DNA of 41,945 bases from CAVURW01 sp963743595 (GCA_963743595.1 CAVURW010000187.1:1-41945), one strand, 5' to 3'; positions 8,315-17,032 are shown, counted from the stretch's first letter. Program-made: numbers and translations. Notes: generated from the letters alone by a model not told the origin.

Positions 8315-9070
8315 TTAGACGTCCGCTTCGTGTAAGGCGACGATTCCGAGTGTGAGGTTCGTGTACTTGGCGGAAGAGAAGTTCGCCTGGACCATCATCT
8401 CCACCAATTGCGGCTGTTTCGGGAACGCTTGAATCGATGAGCTTAGATATTGGTAGGCGGACCGCTCGGAAGTGAAAAGAGACGCGAAGTAGGGCAGGAT
8501 ATAATTTAGGTAGGCAAAATAGACCTGGGCGAATCCCGGTATCGGATGGGTGAACTCTAAAACGTAAAGTTTACCGCCGGGACGGAGCACACGACGCATT
8601 TCTTTGAGGCCTGCGAGACGATCGACCAGATTTCGAAGTCCAAAGGCGATGGTGATCGCATCGAGAGAGGCATCCGCGAACGGCAAATTCAATGCGTCTG
8701 CGACCATCAACCGATCGAGTCCTTTGGTTCGTGCAACCTGGAGCATCGGAGCACAGAAGTCGGCCCCGATGGCCAGTTCCGTGAAGGCTTTGCGTTTTTG
8801 CAGGGCGAGCAGGACGTCACCGCTGCCCGTGGCGAGATCCAGGATCCGCGCGGGGTTTTGTTTGGCCACGGCCCGCACCAAGTACCAGCGCCAGTAACGG
8901 TCGGTGCCACCGCCCAGGACGAAATTGAGGAGATCGTAGCGGCGGGCGACCCGGCTGAACATCGCCTGGATAGCTGAAGGCGAGCGGTCTTCCAGGGAAG
9001 CGGGCACTGTGGGGATGAGGGAGACTGGTAACGACGAGGGCACCCGTGAAGATGCCTCTCGTTTCGTCAA
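8315..9070 (-). CDS. menG: Demethylmenaquinone / ubiquinone C-methyltransferase
   Basis: A 251-residue class I SAM-dependent methyltransferase of the MenG/UbiE family, which carries out the C-methylation that completes menaquinone (or ubiquinone) synthesis in the cytoplasm. Visible family marks are the N-terminal MFSRVARRYDLLN segment (residues 37-49), the SAM-binding ILDLATGSGDV (76-86), DALNLPFAD, the signature FGLRNL (143-148), and the LEFTHP strand (171-176). The length is usual apart from about 25 extra N-terminal residues rich in Ser/Pro, so the true start could lie slightly further in. It begins 22 bases past the stop of the upstream GYF/DUF4870 gene, probably in the same transcript, and converges on the lipoprotein gene. 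Confidence 0.92.
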   Translation of the reverse strand: MTKREASSRVPSSLPVSLIPTVPASLEDRSPSAIQAMFSRVARRYDLLNFVLGGGTDRYWRWYLVRAVAKQNPARILDLATGSGDVLLALQKRKAFTELAIGADFCAPMLQVARTKGLDRLMVADALNLPFADASLDAITIAFGLRNLVDRLAGLKEMRRVLRPGGKLYVLEFTHPIPGFAQVYFAYLNYILPYFASLFTSERSAYQYLSSSIQAFPKQPQLVEMMVQANFSSAKYTNLTLGIVALHEADV

Positions 9071-9091
9071 TCGGCAAGTCGCCGGCTCTCG

Positions 9092-9769
9092 TTACTTAAG
9101 GATCGTCAGCTTATCACCAATGAACGGCAGCGGCTTGGTGACCCCTTTTTGCGCGCTCATAATTCCCAGGTAGGCAAAGAATCCGTAGATGCCGAGAATG
9201 CCAAGCGAGAGGACTACATCAATAAGGAAACCGAGTACTGGGATCATTCCGATGATCAATTGAGCGATACTCACGACAATTGAAAGCGGAATCAAAGCGA
9301 TCGTTAAAACAATGGCTTGATTGGCGTGGTACCGGGCGAAAGGCGATTCCTTGGCCGTGAGCAGCGGGACAAGGAACAGAAGAGGGGGCAGGTAGGCGAT
9401 GGTGGCGAGCATCTTGTTCTTTTCCACGTCATCGGGATCACCGGGAGTTCCTTCGCCTTCCGAGAAGCTTTCCAGCGCATGTTTTACCTTGTCGGCTACG
9501 TCTTCGGTCTGACTTTGGCTGGTTGGCTGTTGAGGCGCGGCACTGAGCGGCTTGCCTGGTGCTACGGAGCCGGGTTGAACTTTAGCGGGCGCGGGTGGGG
9601 GACGGAATGAGAAAGCGGGAACTTGTCCAGCGGGCAGCCAGCTATCCATTCCTTCTTTCCAAACCAGTGCAGTTGCAGGCACCTTGCCGGTGGCCAAATA
9701 TTCTTTTAGCTCGGCTTCGTTAACCGGGCCCTTTTGTTGATTGTCCTGTGCGTAGTACCAGTCGCTCAT
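9092..9769 (-). CDS. GYF_2 and DUF4870 (Tic20-like) membrane protein
   Basis: The start at ATG 9769 is preferred over 9808 because the GYF_2 domain begins at once (MSDWYYAQDNQQKGPVNEAE). This domain, about residues 1-55, is thought to bind proline-rich peptides. A Pro/Gln-rich linker follows to about residue 115. Residues about 118-225 form a DUF4870-type bundle: NKMLATIAYLPPLLFLVPLL, the conserved FARYHANQA motif, then two more hydrophobic segments and a short polar end. DUF4870 proteins are small inner-membrane proteins of unknown function; the pairing with GYF_2 is common in environmental bacteria. Head-to-tail placement before menG suggests co-transcription without implying a shared function. 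Confidence 0.82.
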   Translation of the reverse strand: MSDWYYAQDNQQKGPVNEAELKEYLATGKVPATALVWKEGMDSWLPAGQVPAFSFRPPPAPAKVQPGSVAPGKPLSAAPQQPTSQSQTEDVADKVKHALESFSEGEGTPGDPDDVEKNKMLATIAYLPPLLFLVPLLTAKESPFARYHANQAIVLTIALIPLSIVVSIAQLIIGMIPVLGFLIDVVLSLGILGIYGFFAYLGIMSAQKGVTKPLPFIGDKLTILK

Positions 9770-9981
9770 GTGTGATGGACCATTAGAGGATGTCGCGGAG
9801 GATTGCAAGAGCTATTGTATTTTAGTCTTCAGGAGTTGTGAAAGTTTTTACGTAAAATTGTATAGGATTAGAGAGAAAGCAGAGTTCTCGACAAGAAATT
9901 CAGGTGAAACTCATTTTTTCGTATTTGCGTGTGACGAACTGAGGCGGTCCTACGTCACCCTGAAGTGAGGATGAGTAACGT

Positions 9982-10695
9982 ATGATCAAACGGATTCTAA
10001 TCGCAGACCCCGATAAGCGTTCAGGGACGGTCTACGGCGAGTATTTGCGTAAAGGCGGCTACCAACCGGTGGTCGTCGATGAGGCCGACCGTGTTCTGGA
10101 GGTCGGTAAGCTGGAGGTCCCGAACCTTTTGTTGCTGGAGTCTCAATTCCAACGCCCCACGGGTTTCGACATTTGCCGCCGTTGGCAGGCCGATTTGGAC
10201 CTCAGTTCAATTCCGCTGATTCTTATTTCCGAGCAGGCAGACGAGATCGATCGGATTTTAGGGCTTGAGCTGGGTGCTGAAGATTTTCTTAAGAAACCGT
10301 GTCATCCCCGCGAGCTGTTGTTAAAGGTCGGTAAGATCTTGGCGCGATTCGGATCGACACAACCGCAGAAGCAGTTGTTAGAGGTGGGCGATCTCGTTTT
10401 GGATCGTGACGTGTTCGAGGCGCGGTTACGTGGGGAACGGCTCGAGCTGACGTCGCTGGAGTTTCGCCTCTTGAATCTCCTGGTAGAACGTGTCGGACGT
10501 GTGCAAACGCGTGAAAAGCTGCTTCGCGATGTGTGGGGATACAACGCGGAGATCAACAGTCGCACGTTGGATACCCATGTGCGGAATCTCCGCAGCAAAC
10601 TGGGTGATCACGGGACGTTGATCGAGACGGCGTACGGATTCGGGTACCGATTCGTTGAGCCCCGAACCAATGCGATCGCGACTGCTCGAACGTAA
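9982..10695 (+). CDS. OmpR/PhoB-type response regulator with Glu at the phospho-acceptor site
   Basis: A 237-residue two-domain regulator. The receiver domain (residues 1-120) keeps acidic residues D9 and D11, S83 and the Lys-Pro pair K105-P106, but the position of the usual phosphorylated Asp, after the LLLL strand, is Glu53. The C-terminal winged-helix DNA-binding domain (about 130-228) is intact, with LTSLEFRLLNLLVE, the recognition region SRTLDTHVRNLRSKL and the terminal GFGYRF wing. A GAGG site lies 11 bases before the ATG. No histidine kinase gene is nearby, so it is an orphan. Glu at this site often mimics the phosphorylated state in other response regulators, so constitutive activity is a reasonable inference; target genes are unknown. 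Confidence 0.9.
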   Translation: MIKRILIADPDKRSGTVYGEYLRKGGYQPVVVDEADRVLEVGKLEVPNLLLLESQFQRPTGFDICRRWQADLDLSSIPLILISEQADEIDRILGLELGAEDFLKKPCHPRELLLKVGKILARFGSTQPQKQLLEVGDLVLDRDVFEARLRGERLELTSLEFRLLNLLVERVGRVQTREKLLRDVWGYNAEINSRTLDTHVRNLRSKLGDHGTLIETAYGFGYRFVEPRTNAIATART

Positions 10696-10705
10696 CGCCG
10701 TGGAT

Positions 10706-11203
10706 TTACGGATTCGCGTTGCCCGTTTCGAGGCCCGTGATCTTATCGCGAAGTGCCGCAGCGCTCTCGTAGTCCTCCGCTTTCACTGCCTGCTGGAGTT
10801 CCAGGTGCAGCGCCCGCAATTGAGTCTCGAAAGCGAAGGCGCGGGCAGCTTTCGTGGGAATCTTTCCTTTGTGGATGATACCTTTATGCATGTCCTTAAG
10901 GATGCTGCCGAGCCCATCACTAAACGTGACGTAGCACTGCGGGCAACCGAGTCGTCCGGTTTTCTTGAAATCGGGTTGGGTGAAGCCGCACTGCGGGCAA
11001 GTAAGATTATCCGGGGTCGCGGCTTTCATCTCCTCGGCAGTTCCCAGGCCGAGGAGCATATCGGCCAGGGAGAACCCGGCGGGATCGGTCACATTCCGCT
11101 CTTCGGCGCATTTTTTACAGAGATCGACCTTCTGCATCTTGCCATCGAGGATTTGCGTGAAGTGAACGGTGGCATTTTCGGCTTGGCAGACTTGGCAGAT
11201 CAT
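10706..11203 (-). CDS. McsA-like zinc-finger protein with UVR motif
   Basis: The start at ATG 11203 places the first zinc knuckle at once (MICQVCQAEN); an upstream ATG at 11239 adds 12 unrelated residues. Four CxxC pairs are visible (CQVC, CKKC, CPQC, CPQC) in the first 95 residues, typical of McsA-like zinc proteins. A C-terminal UvrB/UvrC-type motif follows (about residues 127-160: LHLELQQAVKAEDYESAAAL). In Firmicutes McsA activates the arginine kinase McsB and handles heavy metals. Outside that group the role is unclear, and no mcsB or clpC is seen here. The gene converges on the response regulator, with stops 10 bases apart. Confidence 0.82.
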   Translation of the reverse strand: MICQVCQAENATVHFTQILDGKMQKVDLCKKCAEERNVTDPAGFSLADMLLGLGTAEEMKAATPDNLTCPQCGFTQPDFKKTGRLGCPQCYVTFSDGLGSILKDMHKGIIHKGKIPTKAARAFAFETQLRALHLELQQAVKAEDYESAAALRDKITGLETGNANP

Positions 11204-11356
11204 AAAGGAGCTTTCTAAGAGAGGGGTGGCCCATCTCACTGACCCTACAATAATAGCTACAGAGGCTCAGGACAAGCGCTGCTGCAATACGTTCTCGGTA
11301 AAGGAGCTGGTCTGCGAGGTTCTTGCGAGTTTTCCTGAGGCCTGCAAGGATGGGAA

Positions 11357-12523
11357 ATGAAGCGCAAGGGCTATCGCTTAATCAGCCTAGCGAGTGTGGC
11401 GGTTGCAATCGGCGGTACCGTCATTTGGGTTCACGATTCCTACGCGGTGTGGCGGTTCACCGGGTCGCTGCATCATCCCAGGTTTGCTCCGGTCGTTACC
11501 CTGCTGGCAGATGGTCGAGTGTTGGTGACAGGTGGAACGCAGCCGTTTAGTGATATCGAAAAGGAACAGCCCCGCGCGCTGGCCTCGGCGGAGGTTTATG
11601 ATCCGGTCGCGGGGCGCTGGACGGAGACGCCACCTATGAAGCATCCCCGGTGCGACCATACGGCGACGTTGTTACCGGATGGCACGGTTCTGGTTTGCGG
11701 GGGAATCGACTACTATTGGCGCTGGGGTTGGGCGACTCGACCCGGCACGGAAGACTGCGAAATCTATAATCCCGTGACGAATCTGTGGTCAGACGCTCCT
11801 CCAATGAAGCAGGCCCGATTTGGACAAATGAGTTGGCTTTTGCCCAAGGGAGACGTGCTGGTTGCCGGAGGGTACAAGCAAGACTCCATTGCTTTCTCCG
11901 ATTGGAAACAGCCTGGCTATCGGGCGATGGACACGACGGAAATCTACGACCCGAAATTGAAGGTATGGGCGAAGGGGCCTGAGATGCTCGAAGGCCAAAG
12001 TCTTGCCGGGAGTTACCGCTTTCCGGACGGAACGATCGTAACGGTATGTGGCGAAAAACAATTTGCGCAGGCGCTCGATATGATTTCGACGGACTGCGCA
12101 TCTGCGGAGGTTTACGATACCAAAGTGAACCGGTGGTCCATGCTCCCCGATATCCCTGGTGGCTTGAATCCTCCCACGTATCAAGCTCAACTGCCCGATG
12201 GTTCGTTATTTTGCTCCAGTTTAGGACAGTGGATGACGTTCGACCTGAAAGCAAAAAGTGCCCCAATTTCCGACTTTCAAAACGACTGTGGTTCGTTCGT
12301 TCAATTGCCCAGCGGGCAAATCGCGGAGATTGAATGTTCAGAAACGGATTCGTGGCTCGAGCGAAAGGTCGAATGGTACGCGCCGAAGGTAGCCGCATAC
12401 ATTCCTGTGGGAATGCGGATTAATTCGGACGAAACGTGTAACATCTTTTCTCCTCCAAGACATGGCGTCGTGCTCCCGCTCCCCATGTGCCACGGACTTC
12501 CGAGTGCAAACTGGTTTTACTGA
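11357..12523 (+). CDS. Kelch-repeat (galactose-oxidase-like propeller) exported protein, 3' end probably frameshifted
   Basis: The visible frame encodes 388 residues. An N-terminal hydrophobic signal or anchor (residues 8-25) is followed by successive kelch blades, each with an ATLLPDGxVLVxGG-like strand (near residues 47, 101, 155, 208 and 257) and an EVYDP-x-W strand. These predict a beta-propeller outside the cytoplasm; ligand and function are unknown. A good AAGGA site lies 6 bases before the ATG. After about position 12455 the frame loses family character. The +2 frame continues it with KTWRRAPAPHVPR and then LVLLKDGRVLLLGGENEGY, ending at a stop at 12601-12603. One missing base, probably in the CCTCC run at 12452-12456, would explain this. 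The intact gene would span 11357-12603. Confidence 0.8.
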   Translation: MKRKGYRLISLASVAVAIGGTVIWVHDSYAVWRFTGSLHHPRFAPVVTLLADGRVLVTGGTQPFSDIEKEQPRALASAEVYDPVAGRWTETPPMKHPRCDHTATLLPDGTVLVCGGIDYYWRWGWATRPGTEDCEIYNPVTNLWSDAPPMKQARFGQMSWLLPKGDVLVAGGYKQDSIAFSDWKQPGYRAMDTTEIYDPKLKVWAKGPEMLEGQSLAGSYRFPDGTIVTVCGEKQFAQALDMISTDCASAEVYDTKVNRWSMLPDIPGGLNPPTYQAQLPDGSLFCSSLGQWMTFDLKAKSAPISDFQNDCGSFVQLPSGQIAEIECSETDSWLERKVEWYAPKVAAYIPVGMRINSDETCNIFSPPRHGVVLPLPMCHGLPSANWFY

Positions 12524-12631
12524 AGGACGGGCGGGTTCTTCTTCTGGGCGGAGAGAACGAGGGCTATTGTGAGGTGGCAGATGCGAAAGCGTTGCAAGAT
12601 TGATCAGGTTGCGCCACTCGCCAGATACTTA

Positions 12632-13045
12632 TTACTCGGCTGTTTTCTTGAGTGCAGCCGCAAATTCATCAAAGGCCGGTTGAAGATCGGGGATCGATTT
12701 CGTTATGAGCGGTGCAAGCAGTCCGCTGAAGATTTCTGTCATGGTAAACTCGACACAGTTTGCAGAGACAGTCGTCACCGTAAATGTGCGTTCGCCCTTG
12801 AAAAGCCCTAGCGGCATGCCGCCTCGCCAAACCATTTTAGTGGGGCTGAGTTCAGCGACTTTTACTGGGAATGCGCGTCCGGGGCTGATTTTGGCGTGGA
12901 CGGTGATGGATTTTCCCAACGCGATTTCACCTTCCACTTTATCGATTGTCGGGTTCCAAGCCGGGTAGTTTTTAGCATCGGTAAGCAGCTTCCAGAGAGT
13001 ATCAGGACTGGCGTTGATTTGAATCGTGACGCTGAAGGATTTCAT
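12632..13045 (-). CDS. SRPBCC (START/polyketide-cyclase-like) domain protein
   Basis: A 137-residue single-domain protein. The opening KSFSVTIQINASPDTLWKLL, then NYPAWNPTI, the mid strands RAFPVKVAELSPTKMVWRGG and the long C-terminal helix (LQPAFDEFAAALKK) are the usual layout of the SRPBCC hydrophobic-pocket fold. These proteins bind small hydrophobic ligands or act as cyclases or ATPase co-chaperones; nothing here tells which. No signal peptide is present, so it is cytoplasmic. It is convergent with the kelch gene and divergent from nusA, so it is probably a single-gene unit. Confidence 0.82.
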   Translation of the reverse strand: MKSFSVTIQINASPDTLWKLLTDAKNYPAWNPTIDKVEGEIALGKSITVHAKISPGRAFPVKVAELSPTKMVWRGGMPLGLFKGERTFTVTTVSANCVEFTMTEIFSGLLAPLITKSIPDLQPAFDEFAAALKKTAE

Positions 13046-13196
13046 GTCTGGTGGCTGTGACTAGGACTATTAGGCTAGGTCTTTAAATAAGATTTACCAT
13101 TTCTTTTGAATCGCTAATGATCGCACCAGATTTGGCCTTTTTACGCTAGGCCAGACGCGCGTTTTGGTTTTCGCTGAGAGAATTAGGGCTTTTGCC

Positions 13197-13224
13197 TTGA
13201 CTCTCTCCAAGCAGTACCTATGCT
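13197..13224 (+). promoter_or_regulatory. Likely sigma-70 promoter of nusA-infB
   Basis: TTGACT at 13197-13202 and TATGCT at 13219-13224 are separated by 16 bases. Transcription would begin near 13231, giving a leader of about 90 bases before nusA. The spacer is one base shorter than ideal. The match is by eye. Confidence 0.5.
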
Positions 13225-13242
13225 CGAGGGTTCAATCCGCTA

Positions 13243-13298
13243 GGGCGGTGGGGACCAATCAGGTCACCCACCTTTTTTTTCTCTTCACCGCCCGGTGG
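13243..13298 (+). promoter_or_regulatory. Putative attenuator in the nusA leader
   Basis: An intrinsic terminator hairpin is formed by GGTGGGGACC (13247-13256) and GGTCACCCACC (13262-13272, one bulged A), loop of 5, followed by T8 at 13273-13280. GGGCGGTG at 13243-13250 is also perfectly complementary to CACCGCCC at 13286-13293. That pairing would open the terminator stem, so the two structures exclude each other. The CACCGCCC segment can alternatively fold locally with GGTG (13294-13297). This is the layout of a leader that switches between termination and read-through. Since the gene behind it encodes the pausing and termination factor NusA, autoregulation is an attractive inference. Confidence 0.65.
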
Positions 13299-13320
13299 CT
13301 AATAGACGAGGAAATAACCG

Positions 13321-14571
13321 ATGAGCCAAGAATTTGTTGCGATCCTGGACTACCTGGAAAAGGAGCGAGGAATTAAGCGTGAGCGGCTTTATGAAGCGGT
13401 GCAGATTGCGCTTCTAGCAGCTGCACGGCGGAGCTTTGGCCCGGCAAAAGATCTCACGGTAAGTCTAGAACCCAAAAACGGTAAGGTGAAGGCGACTGCC
13501 CGGCTCACCGTTGTTGAAAAGGTGACTGTTCCTCACGACGAAATCTCCGTTCCTAACGCCAGGAAGATCAAGCCCGACGCGCAAATCGGTGAGACTGTGG
13601 AAGTGGATGTCCCGACTAAGGAGCTCGGTCGTATCGCCGCACAAGTATTTAAACAGACCATCAATCAAAATCTGCGCGGGATCGAGCGTTCGATGGTTTT
13701 CGATGAGTTTAAGGATCGCAAAGGCGAGATCATCTCCGGAACGGTTCGCCGATTCGAGCGCTCTGATGTGGTGATTGATTTGGGTAAATTCGAGGCGGTG
13801 ATGCCCGCTCGTGAACGGGTGCCGACTGAAGAATACACGATTGGCGAACGGATTCGCGCCTATGTTCTCTCGGTGGAGAACACGCAGCGTGGCCCGGAAA
13901 TCATTTTGTCGCGTAGCCATCCCGACTTTGTACGCCGGTTGTTCGAGCTTGAAGTAAACGAACTGAATGACAAGACGGTGGAAATTAAAGCCATGGCGCG
14001 TGAAGCCGGGCATCGGACGAAGATCGCGGTTTGGTCCTCTAATGATAAGGTCGATCCCGTCGGTGCTTGTGTCGGCATGCGCGGTGCGCGTGTGAAGAAC
14101 ATTGTCCGCGAACTCAATAGTGAAAAGGTCGATCTCTTTAAGTGGTCACCAAATATTCGCGAGCTAATTTCTGAAGCGCTGAAACCGGCCAAGCTAAAAC
14201 ACATCGAAGTGGATGACGCGAACAAAAAGGTTACCGTTCTTGTCGACGAAGAGAACCTCTCTCTGGCGATTGGGCGCAGCGGTCAGAACGCCCGGCTCAC
14301 ACAGAAGTTGACGGGTTGGAAAGTCGATATTAAGAAAGAAGAGGAAGTCGCCGCAGCTGGTTTCGAGCAGAAAGTGGCTCTCGCGACTGCCGGTCTTTCC
14401 AAGCAACTGGAGCTTGCGGGTTCCACTGCAGAGCAGCTGGTTCGCGGTGGGTTCCTGACCGTGGAAGGGATTTGCGAAGTGGAACTGGAGGATTTTCTCG
14501 GTGCATTGCCCGATTTAGATCCCGATTTAGTGAAGCAAATCCATCAAAAGGCAGCTCGATTTCGGAGTTAG
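13321..14571 (+). CDS. nusA: Transcription termination/antitermination factor NusA
   Basis: A 416-residue NusA, which binds RNA polymerase and controls pausing, termination and antitermination. Domains in order are: the N-terminal polymerase-binding domain (1-125, with REAVQIALLAAARRSFG-like helix EAVQIALLAAARRSFG), S1 (about 133-200, with GEIISGTVRRFERSDVVIDL), KH1 (around 248, GACVGMRGARVKNIV), KH2 (around 316, AIGRSGQNARLTQKL) and a short helix-hairpin-helix-like C-terminal part (370-416). A clear GAGGAA Shine-Dalgarno site sits 8 bases before the ATG. The gene has its own promoter and putative attenuator. rimP, often located just upstream in other bacteria, is not present here. infB follows after 22 bases. 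Confidence 0.96.
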   Translation: MSQEFVAILDYLEKERGIKRERLYEAVQIALLAAARRSFGPAKDLTVSLEPKNGKVKATARLTVVEKVTVPHDEISVPNARKIKPDAQIGETVEVDVPTKELGRIAAQVFKQTINQNLRGIERSMVFDEFKDRKGEIISGTVRRFERSDVVIDLGKFEAVMPARERVPTEEYTIGERIRAYVLSVENTQRGPEIILSRSHPDFVRRLFELEVNELNDKTVEIKAMAREAGHRTKIAVWSSNDKVDPVGACVGMRGARVKNIVRELNSEKVDLFKWSPNIRELISEALKPAKLKHIEVDDANKKVTVLVDEENLSLAIGRSGQNARLTQKLTGWKVDIKKEEEVAAAGFEQKVALATAGLSKQLELAGSTAEQLVRGGFLTVEGICEVELEDFLGALPDLDPDLVKQIHQKAARFRS

Positions 14572-14593
14572 TTTTTAGAAATAAGACGAATAA

Positions 14594-16846
14594 ATGGTGA
14601 AATCTGACGATAAGGATAAGGGAGATAAAAGAGGTGGACAACCAAAGCGCCCAGTAACCGGCGTGACCGGAGCAGCTGGAGCTTCGAAACCTCCTGCGTC
14701 GGCTTCTGGTGATAGCAAACCACCCACGCCACCCCCAAGCTCCACTCCGCATCCCCGACCGCAAGGTGGCTCGGGAAGAGGTGGGCCCATGCTGACAGCC
14801 AGCGAAAAACGCCTCCAGGAGGCGATGGAAAAGGAAGCCACTCTGAAGGCTCAACAAGGCCAACAGAAGCCGACCCCGGCTCCTGAACCAACGGCCGAGC
14901 CGAAACCTGAAGCTGTGAAGCCAGCCCCAACTCAAACGGCCAAACCGGGTGTTGCGTCGTTGACGCCCGTCGTCACCGCGAAGTCGGCTCCCACAGCTCC
15001 GCCTGCTCCCGTAGTTGTCGTTCCGGCACCGCTGGATGAGGCAGCCATTGCCGCCCAGCAGCTCAAGGACAAGATCGTTGTCGTTAAGCCGCCGATCATC
15101 GTTAAAGATTTAGCAGTTAAGTTGGGCCTGAAACCCTATCAGATCATCCATCACCTGATGGAGATGAACGTTTTCACGAGCGCGGCTCAAGCGATTGATG
15201 AAGAACTCGCACGCAAGCTCTGTCAAAAGATGGGGTTCACGTTCGAGATCGAAAAGCGCGAAAAAGGCGCTGGTCAAGTTCACGCTCCCGTTAAGATCGT
15301 CGAGCCTCCCAAGCCCGCCCCAGTCATTGCATCGGACCTGTTGCCTCGTCCGCCCGTCATCACGTTCATGGGCCATGTCGACCATGGTAAGACCTCACTT
15401 TTGGATGCGATTCGCAAAACACGCGTTGCCGCTGGAGAAGCGGGCGGGATTACGCAACATATCGGCGCGTACACCGTCAAGCGCGGCAATCAATCGATCA
15501 CCTTCCTAGATACTCCCGGTCACGAGGCGTTTACGGCGATGCGCGCCCGCGGTGCTAAGACGACGGACATCGTGGTACTCGTCGTTGCCGCTGACGATGG
15601 TATGATGCCGACGACCATTGAAGCCATCAATCACGCCAAGGCCGGTAAAGTTCAGTTGATGGTGGCGATCAATAAAATCGATTTGCCCGGTGCGAACTTG
15701 AATCGCGTTAAGGGCCAGTTGCAAGAGTATGGCCTCGTTCCGGAAGAGTACGGCGGCGATACCATCGTCTGCGAAGTCTCGGCCACGCGCGGGATCGGCA
15801 TTGAAAAGCTGCTGGAGATGATGCTGCTTCAATCGGAAATTTTGGAATTGAAGGCGAACCCGTCTGGCCTGAGTCGCGGCACCGTAATTGAGTCGCAATA
15901 TGAGCAGGGTCGCGGTCCCACCGCTACGGTTCTTGTTCAACACGGCACTTTGCATGTCGGTGACTCGATGTTGGCGGGCCCTTTTCACGGACGCGTGAAA
16001 GCGCTCATTAACGACTTAGGCCAGATGGTCAAAGAGGCGGGTCCTTCCACGCCCGTTCGCGTGCTTGGGCTCGATGGCGCTCCATCGCCTGGCGAAGAGT
16101 ACAACGTCCTGAAGAATGAAAAGGAAGTGCGTCTTGTTGCCGAGGAACGCGAGGCGAAGCTGCGCATGGGCAAGCTCGAAGCAGGGCCGAAAGTCACGTT
16201 GGAAAACATTTTTGCGGCGATTGCCGATGACCAACGCAAGGTATTGAAATTGATCGTTAAGGGCGACGTGCAAGGATCTGTCGAAGCCGTTGTTAGCTCG
16301 ATCAAGAAGATCGATAGCAAGAAGATCGATTTGGATATCGTGCTCGCCGGTGCCGGTGCGATCAGCGAATCAGATGTTCTCTTAGCTAAGGCTTCTCAGG
16401 CGGTGGTTCTCGGCTTTAATACGAAGACCGATAACGCCGCCGCAAATGCTGCTAAGCACGAAGGTGTTCAGATCAAGCTGTTTAGTATCATTTACGAGCT
16501 CATCGATCAGGTGAAAGATGCGGCAGCCGGCATGCTCGATCCAGAGCTGCGGGAAACGATTCTCGGTACCGCCGTGGTGAAGCAAGTCTTCAACCTCTCG
16601 AAGTACCCCGTTGCCGGTTGCAGCGTTTCGAGCGGTCGATTGGTCCGCAACGCACGGGCACGCGTGCTCCGTCGCCGTCAGCCGATCTACGACGGTCAGT
16701 TGATCACCCTGAAACGCTTCCAAGACGATGCCAACGAAGTCCGGGCGGGACTCGAGTGTGGCGTGCGGTTAGGGGATTTTACGGAGTATCTGCCGGATGA
16801 CGTTGTCGAGTGTTATCAGCTCGAGAAGGTCGCGCAGACGTTGTAG
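14594..16846 (+). CDS. infB: Translation initiation factor IF-2
   Basis: A 750-residue IF-2, the GTPase that positions initiator tRNA on the ribosome. The first 165 residues are a Pro/Ala/Lys-rich disordered region. The IF2_N module follows (about 170-215, KLGLKPYQIIHHLMEMNVF). The G domain begins near 255 with GHVDHGKTSLLD (G1), DTPGHEAF near 306 (G3) and NKID near 360 (G4). Beta-barrel domains and the C2 domain, ending in YLPDDVVECYQLEKV, complete it. The ATG is 22 bases after the nusA stop with no strong ribosome site, consistent with coupling to nusA. The usual downstream partners rbfA and truB are absent; an unrelated secreted protein follows. Confidence 0.97.
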   Translation: MVKSDDKDKGDKRGGQPKRPVTGVTGAAGASKPPASASGDSKPPTPPPSSTPHPRPQGGSGRGGPMLTASEKRLQEAMEKEATLKAQQGQQKPTPAPEPTAEPKPEAVKPAPTQTAKPGVASLTPVVTAKSAPTAPPAPVVVVPAPLDEAAIAAQQLKDKIVVVKPPIIVKDLAVKLGLKPYQIIHHLMEMNVFTSAAQAIDEELARKLCQKMGFTFEIEKREKGAGQVHAPVKIVEPPKPAPVIASDLLPRPPVITFMGHVDHGKTSLLDAIRKTRVAAGEAGGITQHIGAYTVKRGNQSITFLDTPGHEAFTAMRARGAKTTDIVVLVVAADDGMMPTTIEAINHAKAGKVQLMVAINKIDLPGANLNRVKGQLQEYGLVPEEYGGDTIVCEVSATRGIGIEKLLEMMLLQSEILELKANPSGLSRGTVIESQYEQGRGPTATVLVQHGTLHVGDSMLAGPFHGRVKALINDLGQMVKEAGPSTPVRVLGLDGAPSPGEEYNVLKNEKEVRLVAEEREAKLRMGKLEAGPKVTLENIFAAIADDQRKVLKLIVKGDVQGSVEAVVSSIKKIDSKKIDLDIVLAGAGAISESDVLLAKASQAVVLGFNTKTDNAAANAAKHEGVQIKLFSIIYELIDQVKDAAAGMLDPELRETILGTAVVKQVFNLSKYPVAGCSVSSGRLVRNARARVLRRRQPIYDGQLITLKRFQDDANEVRAGLECGVRLGDFTEYLPDDVVECYQLEKVAQTL

Positions 16847-17032
16847 ACGAGCGGCGAACTCACCGTAGTTCGTATAAATAACAGCAGCAGGCTTCCTATC
16901 TGGCGGTCTAAATGATTTTCCGAGTGGTCAACCAGATTTAGTTACTTCCTCTACACGTTGAGTCGGTTCCTGATATTCTCGGTATTTTCGCAACTTTATT
17001 CAGCACGTGAAGTTCCTAAAGTATCTTGCTTT

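Noticed and set aside
9768..9968. Plus-strand frame of 66 codons before the response regulator
   Set aside because: Overlaps the start of the divergent GYF gene, has no ribosome site and no family features.
9971..9985. Four-codon mini-frame overlapping the response regulator start
   Set aside because: The GAGG sequence abuts its ATG, too close to serve it; probably coincidence.
13225..13245. TTCAATC sequence considered as a tRNA T-loop
   Set aside because: The flanking bases do not form a T stem, and no acceptor or anticodon arms can be found upstream.
13164..13376. Plus-strand frame running across the nusA leader
   Set aside because: It overlaps the promoter, terminator and nusA start, and the nusA frame is unambiguous.
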